Numbered from the stretch's first letter, positions 1 through 7,891 are shown. The stretch: 64,000 nucleotides of DNA from Listeria farberi (GCF_014229245.1 NZ_JAARZJ010000009.1:1-64000); one strand, 5' to 3'. Program-made: numbers and translations. The notes: generated from the letters alone by a model not told the origin.

Positions 1-56
1 GTGGAAGTGTAGCGATACATGGAGCGGACAAATACTAATCGATCGAGGACTTAACC
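1..56 (+). rRNA. 23S ribosomal RNA, 3' end (partial)
   Basis: The first bases match the conserved 3' terminus of bacterial 23S rRNA, including the block ACTAATCGATCGAGGACTTA at about 34-53. The gene is cut off by the window edge. A spacer of about 75 bases leads to the 5S gene, the usual order of an rrn operon. Confidence 0.93.
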
Positions 57-133
57 AAAAAATGAAACGAAGTTACCTAACTGAAAACTTTCTTCTCTAG
101 TTTTGAGAGAGCAATCTTTCAACAACTTAATAT

Positions 134-252
134 TGTCTGGTAGTTATGGCGAGAAGGTCACACCCGTTCCCATCCCGAACACGGTAGTTAAGCTTCTCTG
201 CGCCAATGGTAGTTGGGGGCTTCCCCCTGCGAGAGTAGGTCGCTGCCGGGCA
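134..252 (+). rRNA. 5S ribosomal RNA
   Basis: The stretch carries the hallmark 5S core (AAGGTCACACCCGTTCCCAT near 155-174 and GAACACGG near 177-184) and the closing helix between its two ends (TGTCTGGTAG and CTGCCGGGCA). The length of about 118 bases fits Firmicute 5S. Exact ends are accurate to a few bases. Confidence 0.93.
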
Positions 253-261
253 ATGTATTAT

Positions 262-337
262 TCCACAGTAGCTCAGTTGGTAGAGCAATCGGCTGTTAAC
301 CGATCGGTCGCAGGTTCGAGTCCTGCCTGTGGAGCCA
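262..337 (+). tRNA. tRNA-Asn (GTT)
   Basis: A cloverleaf with acceptor stem TCCACAG/CTGTGGA, anticodon GTT and T-loop GGTTCGAGTCC is present. The CCA end is encoded. It is the first tRNA after the 5S gene, with only a 9-base gap, so it is processed from the rRNA transcript. Confidence 0.96.
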
Positions 338-343
338 TTTTCT

Positions 344-432
344 GGAGAGCTGTCCGAGTGGCCGAAGGAGCACGGTTGGAAACCGTGTAGGCGGTGTAAG
401 CTGTCTCAAGGGTTCGAATCCCTTGCTCTCCG
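344..432 (+). tRNA. tRNA-Ser (GGA)
   Basis: This is a class II tRNA of 89 bases with a long variable arm. The acceptor stem is GGAGAGC/GCTCTCC and the anticodon GGA. CCA is not encoded. Confidence 0.96.
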
Positions 433-468
433 TTTACACGTAATAATAAAGTAACATTTTCTTACTGA

Positions 469-540
469 GGCCCGTTGGTCAAGCGGTTAAGACACCGCCC
501 TTTCACGGCGGTAACACGGGTTCGATTCCCGTACGGGTCA
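469..540 (+). tRNA. tRNA-Glu (TTC)
   Basis: The acceptor stem GGCCCGT/ACGGGTC contains one G-U pair. The anticodon TTC sits in a CCGCC/GGCGG stem. CCA is not encoded. Confidence 0.96.
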
Positions 541-596
541 TTTTTTACTAATCTATTAGAGACAATTTCATGTTTTTAGAGTAGAATAGTAATTAT

Positions 597-672
597 GGAG
601 GTTTAGCTCAGCTGGGAGAGCATCTGCCTTACAAGCAGAGGGTCAGCGGTTCGATCCCGTTAACCTCCACCA
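597..672 (+). tRNA. tRNA-Val (TAC)
   Basis: The acceptor stem is GGAGGTT/AACCTCC, the anticodon TAC, and the CCA end is encoded. Confidence 0.96.
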
Positions 673-693
673 TTAGTTTTATAATAATATTGT

Positions 694-767
<74 letters not shown>

Positions 768-773
768 TAGAGT

Positions 774-849
774 GGTTCCGTGGTGTAGGGGTTAACATGC
801 CTGCCTGTCACGCAGGAGATCGCGGGTTCAAATCCCGTCGGGACCGCCA
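774..849 (+). tRNA. tRNA-Asp (GTC)
   Basis: The acceptor stem is GGTTCCG/CGGGACC with a G-U pair, the anticodon GTC, and the CCA end is encoded. It starts 6 bases after tRNA-fMet. Confidence 0.96.
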
Positions 850-853
850 TTAT

Positions 854-926
854 GGCTTGGTAGCTCAGTTGGTAGAGCACTTGATTGAAGCTCAAGGTGT
901 CGGCAGTTCGATTCTGTCCCAAGCCA
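854..926 (+). tRNA. tRNA-Phe (GAA)
   Basis: The acceptor stem is GGCTTGG/CCAAGCC. The anticodon arm CTTGA-TTGAAGC-TCAAG gives anticodon GAA. CCA is not encoded. Confidence 0.95.
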
Positions 927-947
927 CTTTTTTTCTTTTATTAATAT

Positions 948-1031
948 GGAGGGGTAGCGAAGTGGCTAAACGCGGCGGACTGTAAATCCGCTCCTTCGGG
1001 TTCGGTGGTTCGAATCCACTCCCCTCCACCA
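948..1031 (+). tRNA. tRNA-Tyr (GTA)
   Basis: This class II tRNA has acceptor stem GGAGGGG/CCCCTCC, anticodon GTA, a long variable arm around CTCCTTCGGG, and an encoded CCA. Confidence 0.95.
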
Positions 1032-1038
1032 TTATTAT

Positions 1039-1112
1039 AGGGGCATAGTTTAAAGGTAGAACTGAGGTCTCCAAAACCTCCAGTGTGGGTTCGATTCCTA
1101 CTGCCCCTGCCA
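1039..1112 (+). tRNA. tRNA-Trp (CCA)
   Basis: The acceptor stem is AGGGGCA/TGCCCCT, the anticodon CCA (TCTCCAAAA loop), and the 3' CCA is encoded. Confidence 0.96.
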
Positions 1113-1125
1113 TATATAAAATAAT

Positions 1126-1199
1126 GGCGGATGTGGCGAAGTGGTTAACGCACCTGATTGTGGTTCAGGCATTCGTGGGTTCGATTCCCATCATCCGCC
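1126..1199 (+). tRNA. tRNA-His (GTG)
   Basis: The anticodon is GTG. An extra G at the 5' end (G-1, base 1126) faces the discriminator C at 1199, the identity mark of tRNA-His. The acceptor stem proper is GCGGATG/CATCCGC. Confidence 0.95.
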
Positions 1200-1230
1200 C
1201 TTTTTGTTTTTATAAAACTATTATAATTGT

Positions 1231-1302
1231 TGGGCCATAGCCAAGCGGTAAGGCAACGGACTTTGACTCCGTCATGCGTTGGTTCGAATCCAGCTGGCCC
1301 AG
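1231..1302 (+). tRNA. tRNA-Gln (TTG)
   Basis: The acceptor stem is TGGGCCA/TGGCCCA with a U-A first pair, usual for tRNA-Gln. The anticodon is TTG. CCA is not encoded. Confidence 0.96.
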
Positions 1303-1307
1303 TTAAT

Positions 1308-1379
1308 GCGGAAGTAGTTCAGCGGTAGAACATCACCTTGCCAAGGTGGGGGTCGCGGGTTCGAACCCCGTCTTCCGCT
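1308..1379 (+). tRNA. tRNA-Gly (GCC)
   Basis: The acceptor stem is GCGGAAG/CTTCCGC, the anticodon GCC, and the discriminator U. It starts 6 bases after tRNA-Gln. Confidence 0.96.
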
Positions 1380-1399
1380 TTTTTAGTTGAATATTGTGC

Positions 1400-1473
<74 letters not shown>

Positions 1474-1518
1474 TTTGCATAATTAATGTTTTAAAGTTAT
1501 AATTTAATATATTGTTAC

Positions 1519-1602
1519 GCCGGCGTGGCGGAATTGGCAGACGCGCTGGACTCAAAATCCTGTGCCCGCAAGGGCGTGCCGGTTCGACCCCGGCCGCCGG
1601 TA
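1519..1602 (+). tRNA. tRNA-Leu (CAA)
   Basis: This class II tRNA has acceptor stem GCCGGCG/CGCCGGT, anticodon CAA and a variable arm around GTGCCCGCAAGGGCGT. It is the last tRNA of the array and directly precedes a terminator. Confidence 0.95.
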
Positions 1603-1609
1603 TACTATA

Positions 1610-1647
1610 ATACCAACGTTTCTAACGATTCGTTGGTATTTTTTTAT
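1610..1647 (+). terminator. terminator of the rRNA-tRNA operon
   Basis: The inverted repeat TACCAACG/CGTTGGTA (1611-1618 and 1631-1638) is followed by a run of T. It lies just after the last tRNA and ends the rrn transcript. Confidence 0.9.
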
Positions 1648-1728
1648 TGTAAAGGTGGAATCTGCTTGAAAGTTATGTTATAAATAGAGACGGAAAAGGC
1701 CAATTTAGTAGAAGAGGTGTATAATTAA

Positions 1729-1986
1729 ATGTTTTCAAAAATAAATTACAAAAATGGAAATATTACTTTTCTTGATCAAAGTGGTCTTTTGAAAGAGGAT
1801 ATTTTACAAGTTCAATATCCTAATGATTTACTGTTAGATGTTGGCTTTTATGGGGAGCAATATAAAATTTTTGTAATAAAAAATTTGAATTGGGAAGAAC
1901 CGGTGGTAGTTTATGCATTAACGGATTTTAATGACATGTTATACTACTTACAAAAAATAATTAATGATATAACTATGTTTAAATAA
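1729..1986 (+). CDS. hypothetical protein, 85 aa
   Basis: I do not recognise this protein. It starts at an ATG with a GAGGTG ribosome binding site about 8 bases upstream. The product is small, acidic to neutral and rich in aromatic and aliphatic residues. It has no signal peptide or clear membrane segment, and it looks like a compact alpha/beta protein. The gene is visibly more AT-rich than the core genes of the window. It lies immediately downstream of the tRNA array and 19 bases before the macro-domain gene, so the two are probably co-transcribed. A role as partner or remnant of a defence or toxin-antitoxin unit is possible but not shown. Confidence 0.7.
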   Translation: MFSKINYKNGNITFLDQSGLLKEDILQVQYPNDLLLDVGFYGEQYKIFVIKNLNWEEPVVVYALTDFNDMLYYLQKIINDITMFK

Positions 1987-2005
1987 ATTTACAGAGGTGG
2001 AGAAA

Positions 2006-2476
2006 ATGACAGAAATTATTTATTTAAAAGGCGACGCTACAAATCCGATGGCAAAAGGAAATAAAATTATCGCACATATTTGTAATGATGTTGGTGGTTG
2101 GGGAAAAGGTTTTGTTTTAGCTATTTCTAGAAAGTGGAAAGAGCCAGAAAAAGCGTATAGAAAATGGTATAAGGGCAAAAATAATTTTAAATTGGGAGAA
2201 ATTCAACTGGTTCCAGTGTTGGATTATATTAGTGTTTGTAACATGGTTGGACAGAAAGGAACAAAAACAGGATCAAAAGGGGCTCCCATTCGATATGAAG
2301 CAGTAGAAAGCTGTTTAAAAAAATTGTCTAAAATTGCGCAAGAGCAGCAAGCGAGTATTCATATGCCTAGAATTGGGTGTGGATTGGCTGGCGGAAAATG
2401 GGAAATTATTGAACCTATTATTAGAAAAACACTTACGGATAAAGGTATAGAAGTATATATTTATGATTTTGATTAA
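2006..2476 (+). CDS. macro domain protein (ADP-ribose binding or hydrolysis)
   Basis: The whole 156-residue product is one macro domain. It opens with a strand and the GDAT turn (about residues 9-12). The region HICNDVGGWGKGF (about 24-36) forms the ADP-ribose pocket, and PRIGCGLAGGKW (about 121-132) is the phosphate-binding loop, typical of the Poa1p/ALC1-like branch. Such proteins bind ADP-ribose or remove it from phosphate, proteins or DNA. The ATG at 2006 is preferred because GAGGTGG sits 6-8 bases before it; an in-frame GTG at 1997 overlaps that site. The gene follows the small AT-rich gene closely. Substrate and biological role are not evident from sequence. Confidence 0.88.
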   Translation: MTEIIYLKGDATNPMAKGNKIIAHICNDVGGWGKGFVLAISRKWKEPEKAYRKWYKGKNNFKLGEIQLVPVLDYISVCNMVGQKGTKTGSKGAPIRYEAVESCLKKLSKIAQEQQASIHMPRIGCGLAGGKWEIIEPIIRKTLTDKGIEVYIYDFD

Positions 2477-2498
2477 GAAAGCAAAATATTTCGATGAA

Positions 2499-2552
2499 AG
2501 CATTATCGGTGGATGGTCTTTAAAGAATATCCACTGATAGTGCTTCTTTTGT
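2499..2552 (+). terminator. terminator after macro domain gene
   Basis: A long inverted repeat (about 2499-2514 with 2529-2544, AGCATTATCGGTGGAT and its near-complement) is followed by a T-rich tail. It separates the macro-domain unit from the Rrf2 unit. Confidence 0.85.
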
Positions 2553-2677
2553 TAGTTTATAGTAACCAATGGATAAATGAAATACATTAATATGCCTGTA
2601 AAATAGCAAATTTGTTGGAATGCTAATTTCATAAAAACGCATTCATTAAATTTTTTTCCATTTTTAGTAAAAAAGGC

Positions 2678-2706
2678 TTGCACTTTAAAAAAAATGGGTG
2701 TATTGT
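2678..2706 (+). promoter_or_regulatory. sigma-A promoter of the rrf2-yhgE unit
   Basis: TTGCAC at 2678-2683 and TATTGT at 2701-2706 are separated by 17 bases. This is the only good promoter between the preceding terminator and the regulator gene. Confidence 0.6.
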
Positions 2707-2772
2707 ATATAGATGTTGAATGTCCATTAAGGATATTGAAAGGTAATAATGGGAAGAGGGAGGATTTTTATT

Positions 2773-3243
2773 ATGAAGTTGAGCAAAAGTATGGATCAGG
2801 TTTTTTGTATTATGACGATGTTGTACACCCAGAAGGTAGATGTTCCCATTTCTTCCGTAACTATTCATCACCGTTTGCGTGATTCGTCGCCGTCTTATAT
2901 TAGTAAAATTTTGAGGAAGCTAGTCGTTAGCGGGCTGATTAATTCAGTGTCGGGTAATAACGGTGGTTTCACGCTTGCTAAAGACCCTGAAGAAATTAAT
3001 TTGCTGGACATTGTAGAAGCAGTGGAGGGGAAAATTGATACATACCCAGATTCCGACTTAATCCACACTGTTTTCTCTGACTATCATGAATTTGCAGAGT
3101 CCGGAATACACACCATTACAAGTGCTTTTAGAAACGCTGATAAAGAATACGCTAATTATTTATTCTCGCAAAAATTATCTGTTTTAGTAGAGCAAGTTAT
3201 TGGGAAAGAACGAACCACTATCATAGATTGGAACGAAGCGTAA
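2773..3243 (+). CDS. Rrf2-family transcriptional regulator
   Basis: The 156-residue protein has the Rrf2 winged helix: an N-terminal helix (KLSKSMDQVFCIMTMLY), the recognition region SPSYISKILRKLVVSGLI (about residues 39-56) and the wing GNNGGFTLAKDP. Only one cysteine is visible, in the first helix, so the three-Cys iron-sulfur site of IscR/NsrR types is absent. It is therefore more like the YwnA/CymR-type branch with another signal. The start at 2773 is chosen because GGGAGG lies at a proper distance; an upstream in-frame ATG has none. The gene is 33 bases before the large membrane protein, which it probably controls together with itself. Confidence 0.88.
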   Translation: MKLSKSMDQVFCIMTMLYTQKVDVPISSVTIHHRLRDSSPSYISKILRKLVVSGLINSVSGNNGGFTLAKDPEEINLLDIVEAVEGKIDTYPDSDLIHTVFSDYHEFAESGIHTITSAFRNADKEYANYLFSQKLSVLVEQVIGKERTTIIDWNEA

Positions 3244-3276
3244 TAAATCTTTAAAAGAAAGAAGTGCGGTAATAAA

Positions 3277-6060
3277 ATGGATATGGTAAAAAATGAGTGG
3301 AAAAAATTATTTAAAAACAAAATACTACTTTTATCATTTGTAGTTATTCTGTTTATTCCACTTTTATATGCAAGCTTTTTCTTAAAATCCGTCTGGGATC
3401 CGTATGGCAAAACAGGGGATTTACCAGTAGCGGTAGTTAACAATGACAAACCGGTTGATTATAACGGTCAAACAATGGATGTTGGTGATCAGTTAGTAAC
3501 CAAACTGAAAAGTAACAAAGAACTCGATTGGAATTTCCTCTCCAAAGAAGACGCGGAACAAGGTTTAAAAGATGGCAAATATTATATGGTTGTCACAATT
3601 CCAAAAGACTTCTCTAAAAATGCAGCATCCGTTTTAGATAAAGATCCGAAAAAAATGGAATTAACCTATAAAACAAACGGCTCGCTTAACTATTTAGGAC
3701 AAGTTGTGAGTGAACAAGGAGCCAAACAACTGAAAAGCGAGGTTTCCGCTGAGGTAACAAAATCATACGCGGAAGCAATTTTCGATAAAATTAAAGAGTC
3801 TGGTGATGGGTTCGCTCAAGCCGCTGATGGCTCTGGAAAAATTAAAGACGGTCTCGTGAAATCACAAGAAGGTAATAAAACAATTTCTACTAATTTAAAA
3901 ACGCTCGCAGATAGCTCTTTAACGTTCAAAGATGGCGCTAATACGTTAGAAGTTGGTTTAAAAACTTACACAGATGGCGTGAACACTGCGGCTGCTGGTG
4001 GCGATAAACTAAATGCTGGTGTTTCAACGCTTGCTGCTGGTGTAGGGCCACTTAAAGACGGTGTGGCTGCACTTGACGGTGGAGCAACGAAATTATCAAA
4101 TGGAGTTTCGACATACACATCAGGAGTAGATACACTTTCTGGTGGAATTAACCAAGCATACAATGGTTCTACTGCCCTTTCTGCTGGTTTAAACAAAATG
4201 AATGGCAGCGTACCAGCTCTTGCATCTGGAGTAACACAATTAAACGACGGTCAAAAAAGTCTGGCAACTGGCTTAAATTCACTAGTTGATGGCAGTAATA
4301 AACTTTCAGCAGGTTTAAAAGAACTAGATGGTAATTTAACTAATAGCCAAGGTAAAATAGCTAAATTAAAACAAGGTATGAATGATTTACAACAAGGTAT
4401 CGACCAATTAAATCAAAATGTAAACGGTGAAGATGCAGCACTCGCTAAACAACTACAAGCACTTCAAAAAAGCTTAACTGATTTACAAAATGGTTTAACT
4501 TTTATTAAATCCAATGCGAACTTCGATGCCGAAGCAATTAAAGCAAAAATTAATGCAACAAACGGTGTGAGCGCAGAAGATAAACAAAAAATTATTGATG
4601 CAATTCAAGCTGATTTAGATAAAGAATCACAAAAATCTGCCACTCAAGTAGCGACTGTAGAAAAACTACAAAGTGGATTATCAGCGCTTGATTTAGCAGC
4701 TTTAGAGTCACAAGTAACTGAATTGCAAACTGGTGTAGCGAAAATTTCAGCTGGTTATAAAGCGGTTTATGGTGGAACTACAGAAGCATTTAATGGTATC
4801 CATCAAGCAATCAATGGTTCGGGCAGTCAAACTTTACTCGGTGGTGCGAACCAATTAACAGCTGGACTAAAATCAGCACAAGCCGGCAATGCCAAATTAG
4901 TTGCAGGAACAAATGAACTTAACAACCAAATTCCAACTTTAACTTCAGGCGTAGGACAACTTGCTGCCGGTAGTTCAAATATGGAAAACGGCTTAAGTCA
5001 GTTAAATGATGGAAGTAATAAACTTGCAAGCAATTCAGACGCATTACGTTCAGGCGCAACAGAACTACAAGGCGGAACAAACCAATTAGCTGCAAAAGTT
5101 CCAACACTTGCTGGAGGCGTAAATCAACTACAAGCTGGTTCAAGCCAATTAGCAGGTGGTCTAAATCAATTATCCGCTAATTCACCAAAACTAGTTTCAG
5201 GTGTAGGACAATTAGCAGATGGCTCAACGAAAATTGCCGATGGTTCTTCCAAACTAGCGAACGGTTCCTTCCAATTGGGTGATGGACTTACTAAATTAAC
5301 AGATGGTAGCACAGAATTAACAGACAAACTTGCAGACGGTGCACAGCAAGTGAAAGATACAAAAGCAACTGACAAAACATTCAACATGATTGCTGCTCCA
5401 ACAAAACTCGCACATAATGAATATACGCACGTAAGTAACTACGGACATGCATTAGCACCATATGTATTGTCACTTGCTTTATACGTTGGTGCACTTGTAT
5501 TTAACTTCATTATGCCAATTAGACGTGTTTCTATGGAAGGTCAACCAGCTTACAAATGGTGGTTAAGTAAACTATCACTTGGCTTTGTCGCAGCAGTTGC
5601 GATGGCTCTTCTAGAAGGCGGCATCATGATAGCGTTAGGATTAAGACCAGATAATATCGTTGAGTTCTTTGGAACAGCGATTATTACAGCTCTTGCTTAC
5701 ATGTTCTTAATTATGCTACTTGCAATGACATTTGATAATCCAGGTCGATTTATCGCGATGGTATTACTCATTGTTCAATTAGCGGGTTCAGGCGGAACAT
5801 TCCCAATGCCACTTACTGGATGGTTCTTCAATTTAATCCATCCATTCTTACCAATGACTTATTCAATTTATGCCTTTAGAGAGTCACTGGCAGCAGGTAT
5901 GGGACCAAATGTATATAGTATGTCGATGCTCGTTCTTACAATTATTATGATTGCATGTATCGGTTTACTTTACCTATCAATGAGTCATTTGAAAAAACGC
6001 CATGATGCACATGAATCAGCACTTGATGATAATCAAAAATTAATGGCATTAGAAAACTAA
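3277..6060 (+). CDS. YhgE/Pip-like large membrane protein with repeat-rich extracellular domain
   Basis: This 927-residue protein has one N-terminal membrane helix (about residues 16-37), a long outside region of about 650 residues, and a C-terminal block of about five or six membrane helices (about 725-910) of the ABC-2 permease type. The YhgE/phage infection protein family has this layout. From about residue 180 to 690 the outside region is built of near-regular repeats of the form xLxxGxxxLxxG, predicted to be long amphipathic helices or coiled coil. Family members are linked to phage adsorption and type VII secretion loci. No ATPase gene is adjacent. The gene follows an Rrf2 regulator and is closed by a strong terminator. 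Confidence 0.88.
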   Translation: MDMVKNEWKKLFKNKILLLSFVVILFIPLLYASFFLKSVWDPYGKTGDLPVAVVNNDKPVDYNGQTMDVGDQLVTKLKSNKELDWNFLSKEDAEQGLKDGKYYMVVTIPKDFSKNAASVLDKDPKKMELTYKTNGSLNYLGQVVSEQGAKQLKSEVSAEVTKSYAEAIFDKIKESGDGFAQAADGSGKIKDGLVKSQEGNKTISTNLKTLADSSLTFKDGANTLEVGLKTYTDGVNTAAAGGDKLNAGVSTLAAGVGPLKDGVAALDGGATKLSNGVSTYTSGVDTLSGGINQAYNGSTALSAGLNKMNGSVPALASGVTQLNDGQKSLATGLNSLVDGSNKLSAGLKELDGNLTNSQGKIAKLKQGMNDLQQGIDQLNQNVNGEDAALAKQLQALQKSLTDLQNGLTFIKSNANFDAEAIKAKINATNGVSAEDKQKIIDAIQADLDKESQKSATQVATVEKLQSGLSALDLAALESQVTELQTGVAKISAGYKAVYGGTTEAFNGIHQAINGSGSQTLLGGANQLTAGLKSAQAGNAKLVAGTNELNNQIPTLTSGVGQLAAGSSNMENGLSQLNDGSNKLASNSDALRSGATELQGGTNQLAAKVPTLAGGVNQLQAGSSQLAGGLNQLSANSPKLVSGVGQLADGSTKIADGSSKLANGSFQLGDGLTKLTDGSTELTDKLADGAQQVKDTKATDKTFNMIAAPTKLAHNEYTHVSNYGHALAPYVLSLALYVGALVFNFIMPIRRVSMEGQPAYKWWLSKLSLGFVAAVAMALLEGGIMIALGLRPDNIVEFFGTAIITALAYMFLIMLLAMTFDNPGRFIAMVLLIVQLAGSGGTFPMPLTGWFFNLIHPFLPMTYSIYAFRESLAAGMGPNVYSMSMLVLTIIMIACIGLLYLSMSHLKKRHDAHESALDDNQKLMALEN

Positions 6061-6068
6061 AATAGCGA

Positions 6069-6109
6069 AATCCCTATAAAGTAGCAATTACTTTATAGGG
6101 ATTTTTTTG
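6069..6109 (+). terminator. terminator after yhgE-like gene
   Basis: AATCCCTATAAAGTA pairs with its complement at about 6088-6102, with a 4-base loop, and is followed by seven T. Confidence 0.93.
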
Positions 6110-6120
6110 TATTAAAAAGG

Positions 6121-6140
6121 ATTTCCTATGCTTAGGAAAT
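6121..6140. promoter_or_regulatory. perfect inverted repeat, candidate operator of PTS operon
   Basis: ATTTCCTA-TGCT-TAGGAAAT is a perfect 8-base inverted repeat. It ends 8 bases upstream of the -35 box of the PTS promoter, a position expected for an activator. The PRD-type regulator encoded in the operon is the obvious candidate. This is inference. Confidence 0.5.
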
Positions 6141-6148
6141 AAGATTAA

Positions 6149-6177
6149 TTGTGAGGTGTTTTTGTATGCGCTATCAT
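6149..6177 (+). promoter_or_regulatory. sigma-A promoter of the PTS (chb-like) operon
   Basis: TTGTGA at 6149-6154 and TATCAT at 6172-6177 are 17 bases apart. The predicted start of transcription is near 6184, about 30 bases before the EIIC start. Confidence 0.6.
6162..6176 (+). promoter_or_regulatory. catabolite response element (cre)
   Basis: TTGTATGCGCTATCA matches the CcpA consensus WTGNAANCGNWNNCW with one mismatch. It overlaps the -10 region of the PTS promoter, so CcpA bound here would block transcription when a preferred sugar is present. Confidence 0.6.
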
Positions 6178-6214
6178 GAACGTATAACAGCTTAGTGAAA
6201 GGAAATGAAAATTA

Positions 6215-7516
6215 ATGAAAGCATTAGAACGATTTCTGTCAAAATGGCTATTACCATTTGCAAAAGTATTAGAAAGTAACACCCAGATGAAGGCAATACG
6301 TCAAGGAATGATGGCACTTGTTCCAATAACTTTAGTTGGTGCAGTCCCGGTATTGTTCCAGCAATTAGGAGGAATCCCAAAACTACCTAGTTGGATTGCT
6401 GCTGTTGCTGAATATATCAATAACATTACCTCCCCGATTCATTTTGCTACCTTTGGATTAATGTCTGTATATGTAGCGATTTTCGTAGCATATTATTATG
6501 CAAAAGAGCGTAATTTGTGGGATATTGGGGCAATTGTAACAGCTTTAATGAGTTTTGTTGTAGTAGCAGTAAGACCACTTGAAGCTGGAGGAAGTGATGT
6601 AACTTATCTTGCCGGCGAAGGTATTTTTGTAGCTTTAGTGATTAGTTTGTTATCTGTAGAAATCCTACACATTTTTAAAAATAAATTGAAATTCACAATT
6701 AATTTAGGTCAAGGTGTGCCAACGCCGATTTTACGTTCTTTTGAAAACTTATGGCCGATTTTATTCTCGGTTTTAATCGTGGCAATTTTAAGCTTTGGTG
6801 TTGAATCACTTAGCGGTATTCGAGTTGTTGAGCTTATTCAAACATTATTCTCACCACTGACTTCGCTTGTAAACACGCTACCTGGAATTATGTTGATTAT
6901 CTTTATCCAGCAATTATTATGGTGGTTTGGTATTCACGGATATTCTGTTATGGCGCCGGTTTGGTTAAGTGTAGCTTTCCAGAACGTAGACGCCAATGCA
7001 GCAGCACTTGCAAAAGGTGAACCACTTTCTTCCATGCTTATTTTCACTCCAGACTTTATGTGGAGTATCGTTGGGGTAACAGGAGCAGGAGTAACAGGCG
7101 CGCTCGTTGTTATTATGATGTTCTCTAAATCTAAACGTTATAAGACGCTAGGTAGATTGGCATTAATTCCAACATTTTTCAGTATTAATGAACCTGTAAT
7201 GTTTGGTGTTCCTATTGTTTTAAACCCGAGATTCTTTATTCCAATGATGGTTGCGCCACAAATTGCAGCTTTAATTGGATGGTTCTCAATCAAGCTAGGT
7301 CTTATGAATCCATTTACGATGGTTTCTCCATATGTACCAGTTCCAATCGGGGCCATTGTTGCATCTTTTGACTGGAGATATATTATTGTACTTGGTCTTA
7401 TCTTGGTTTGTTCAGCACTTATTTACTATCCATTCTTTAAAATTGCTGAAAAAGAAGCACTTGTACAAGAAACTAGTGGGAACCAAGAAGCTAGTCTAGA
7501 CGATTTTGATTTTTAG
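6215..7516 (+). CDS. PTS EIIC, lactose/cellobiose family
   Basis: The 433-residue membrane permease carries the sugar channel of a PTS transporter. Multiple hydrophobic segments run from about residue 25 to 415. The family mark INEPVMFGVPIVLNP is at about 323-337. Its size and this motif place it in the CelB/ChbC group, which takes up beta-disaccharides such as cellobiose or chitobiose with phosphorylation. The start has an AAAGGA site upstream. EIIB and EIIA follow at once as separate genes, in the order EIIC-EIIB-EIIA. The promoter region shows a candidate cre and operator. The exact sugar is inferred from neighbours, not from this gene. Confidence 0.92.
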   Translation: MKALERFLSKWLLPFAKVLESNTQMKAIRQGMMALVPITLVGAVPVLFQQLGGIPKLPSWIAAVAEYINNITSPIHFATFGLMSVYVAIFVAYYYAKERNLWDIGAIVTALMSFVVVAVRPLEAGGSDVTYLAGEGIFVALVISLLSVEILHIFKNKLKFTINLGQGVPTPILRSFENLWPILFSVLIVAILSFGVESLSGIRVVELIQTLFSPLTSLVNTLPGIMLIIFIQQLLWWFGIHGYSVMAPVWLSVAFQNVDANAAALAKGEPLSSMLIFTPDFMWSIVGVTGAGVTGALVVIMMFSKSKRYKTLGRLALIPTFFSINEPVMFGVPIVLNPRFFIPMMVAPQIAALIGWFSIKLGLMNPFTMVSPYVPVPIGAIVASFDWRYIIVLGLILVCSALIYYPFFKIAEKEALVQETSGNQEASLDDFDF

Positions 7517-7534
7517 TAGGAAAGGACGATAGAC

Positions 7535-7891
7535 ATGAAAATTATGTTAGTATGTTTTGGCGGATTATCCACCTCTATTTTAGTAAAAAAGATGGAAGAG
7601 GCTATTGCAGCGTCAGAAAAGTTTAAGAATAAAGGAATTACAATTGAAGCCTGGGGGAAAGATGAATATTCTGACCACCTAGATAACGTGTCTATTGTTT
7701 TACTCGGGCCGCAATTATCAATGGCATATGAACAAGTAATAGAAGCTACAACAGAACGCGGGTTAAAAGTTCCTGTAGAAGTAATTGATAAAGAAGATTA
7801 TGGCAATATGAATGCAGTACCAATTCTTATTGCTGCGTTTAAAAAAATTAAAGAAGCTGGAACGAATACACTTACGACGGAGGGAAACTAA
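7535..7891 (+). CDS. PTS EIIB, lactose/cellobiose family
   Basis: This 118-residue cytosolic protein passes phosphate from EIIA to the sugar bound in EIIC. The phosphorylated cysteine is Cys7, in the loop VCFGGLSTSI at the end of the first strand, as in all EIIB of the lactose/cellobiose group. The remaining fold (QLSMAYE near residue 70, VIDKEDYG near 88-95) fits. It begins 18 bases after EIIC with an AGGAAAGGA site, and its stop codon overlaps the ATG of EIIA. Confidence 0.93.
   Translation: MKIMLVCFGGLSTSILVKKMEEAIAASEKFKNKGITIEAWGKDEYSDHLDNVSIVLLGPQLSMAYEQVIEATTERGLKVPVEVIDKEDYGNMNAVPILIAAFKKIKEAGTNTLTTEGN

Noticed and set aside
103-390. Open frame over the 5S rRNA and tRNA-Asn/Ser region
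   Set aside because: It lies on rRNA and tRNA genes and has no coding character.
4000-5350. CRISPR-like repeats
   Set aside because: The repeated DNA is coding and irregular in spacing, with no conserved direct repeat. No CRISPR array or Cas gene was seen in the window.
3966-5387. Minus-strand frames inside the yhgE-like gene
   Set aside because: They are produced by the repeat pattern of the sense gene and have no ribosome binding site.
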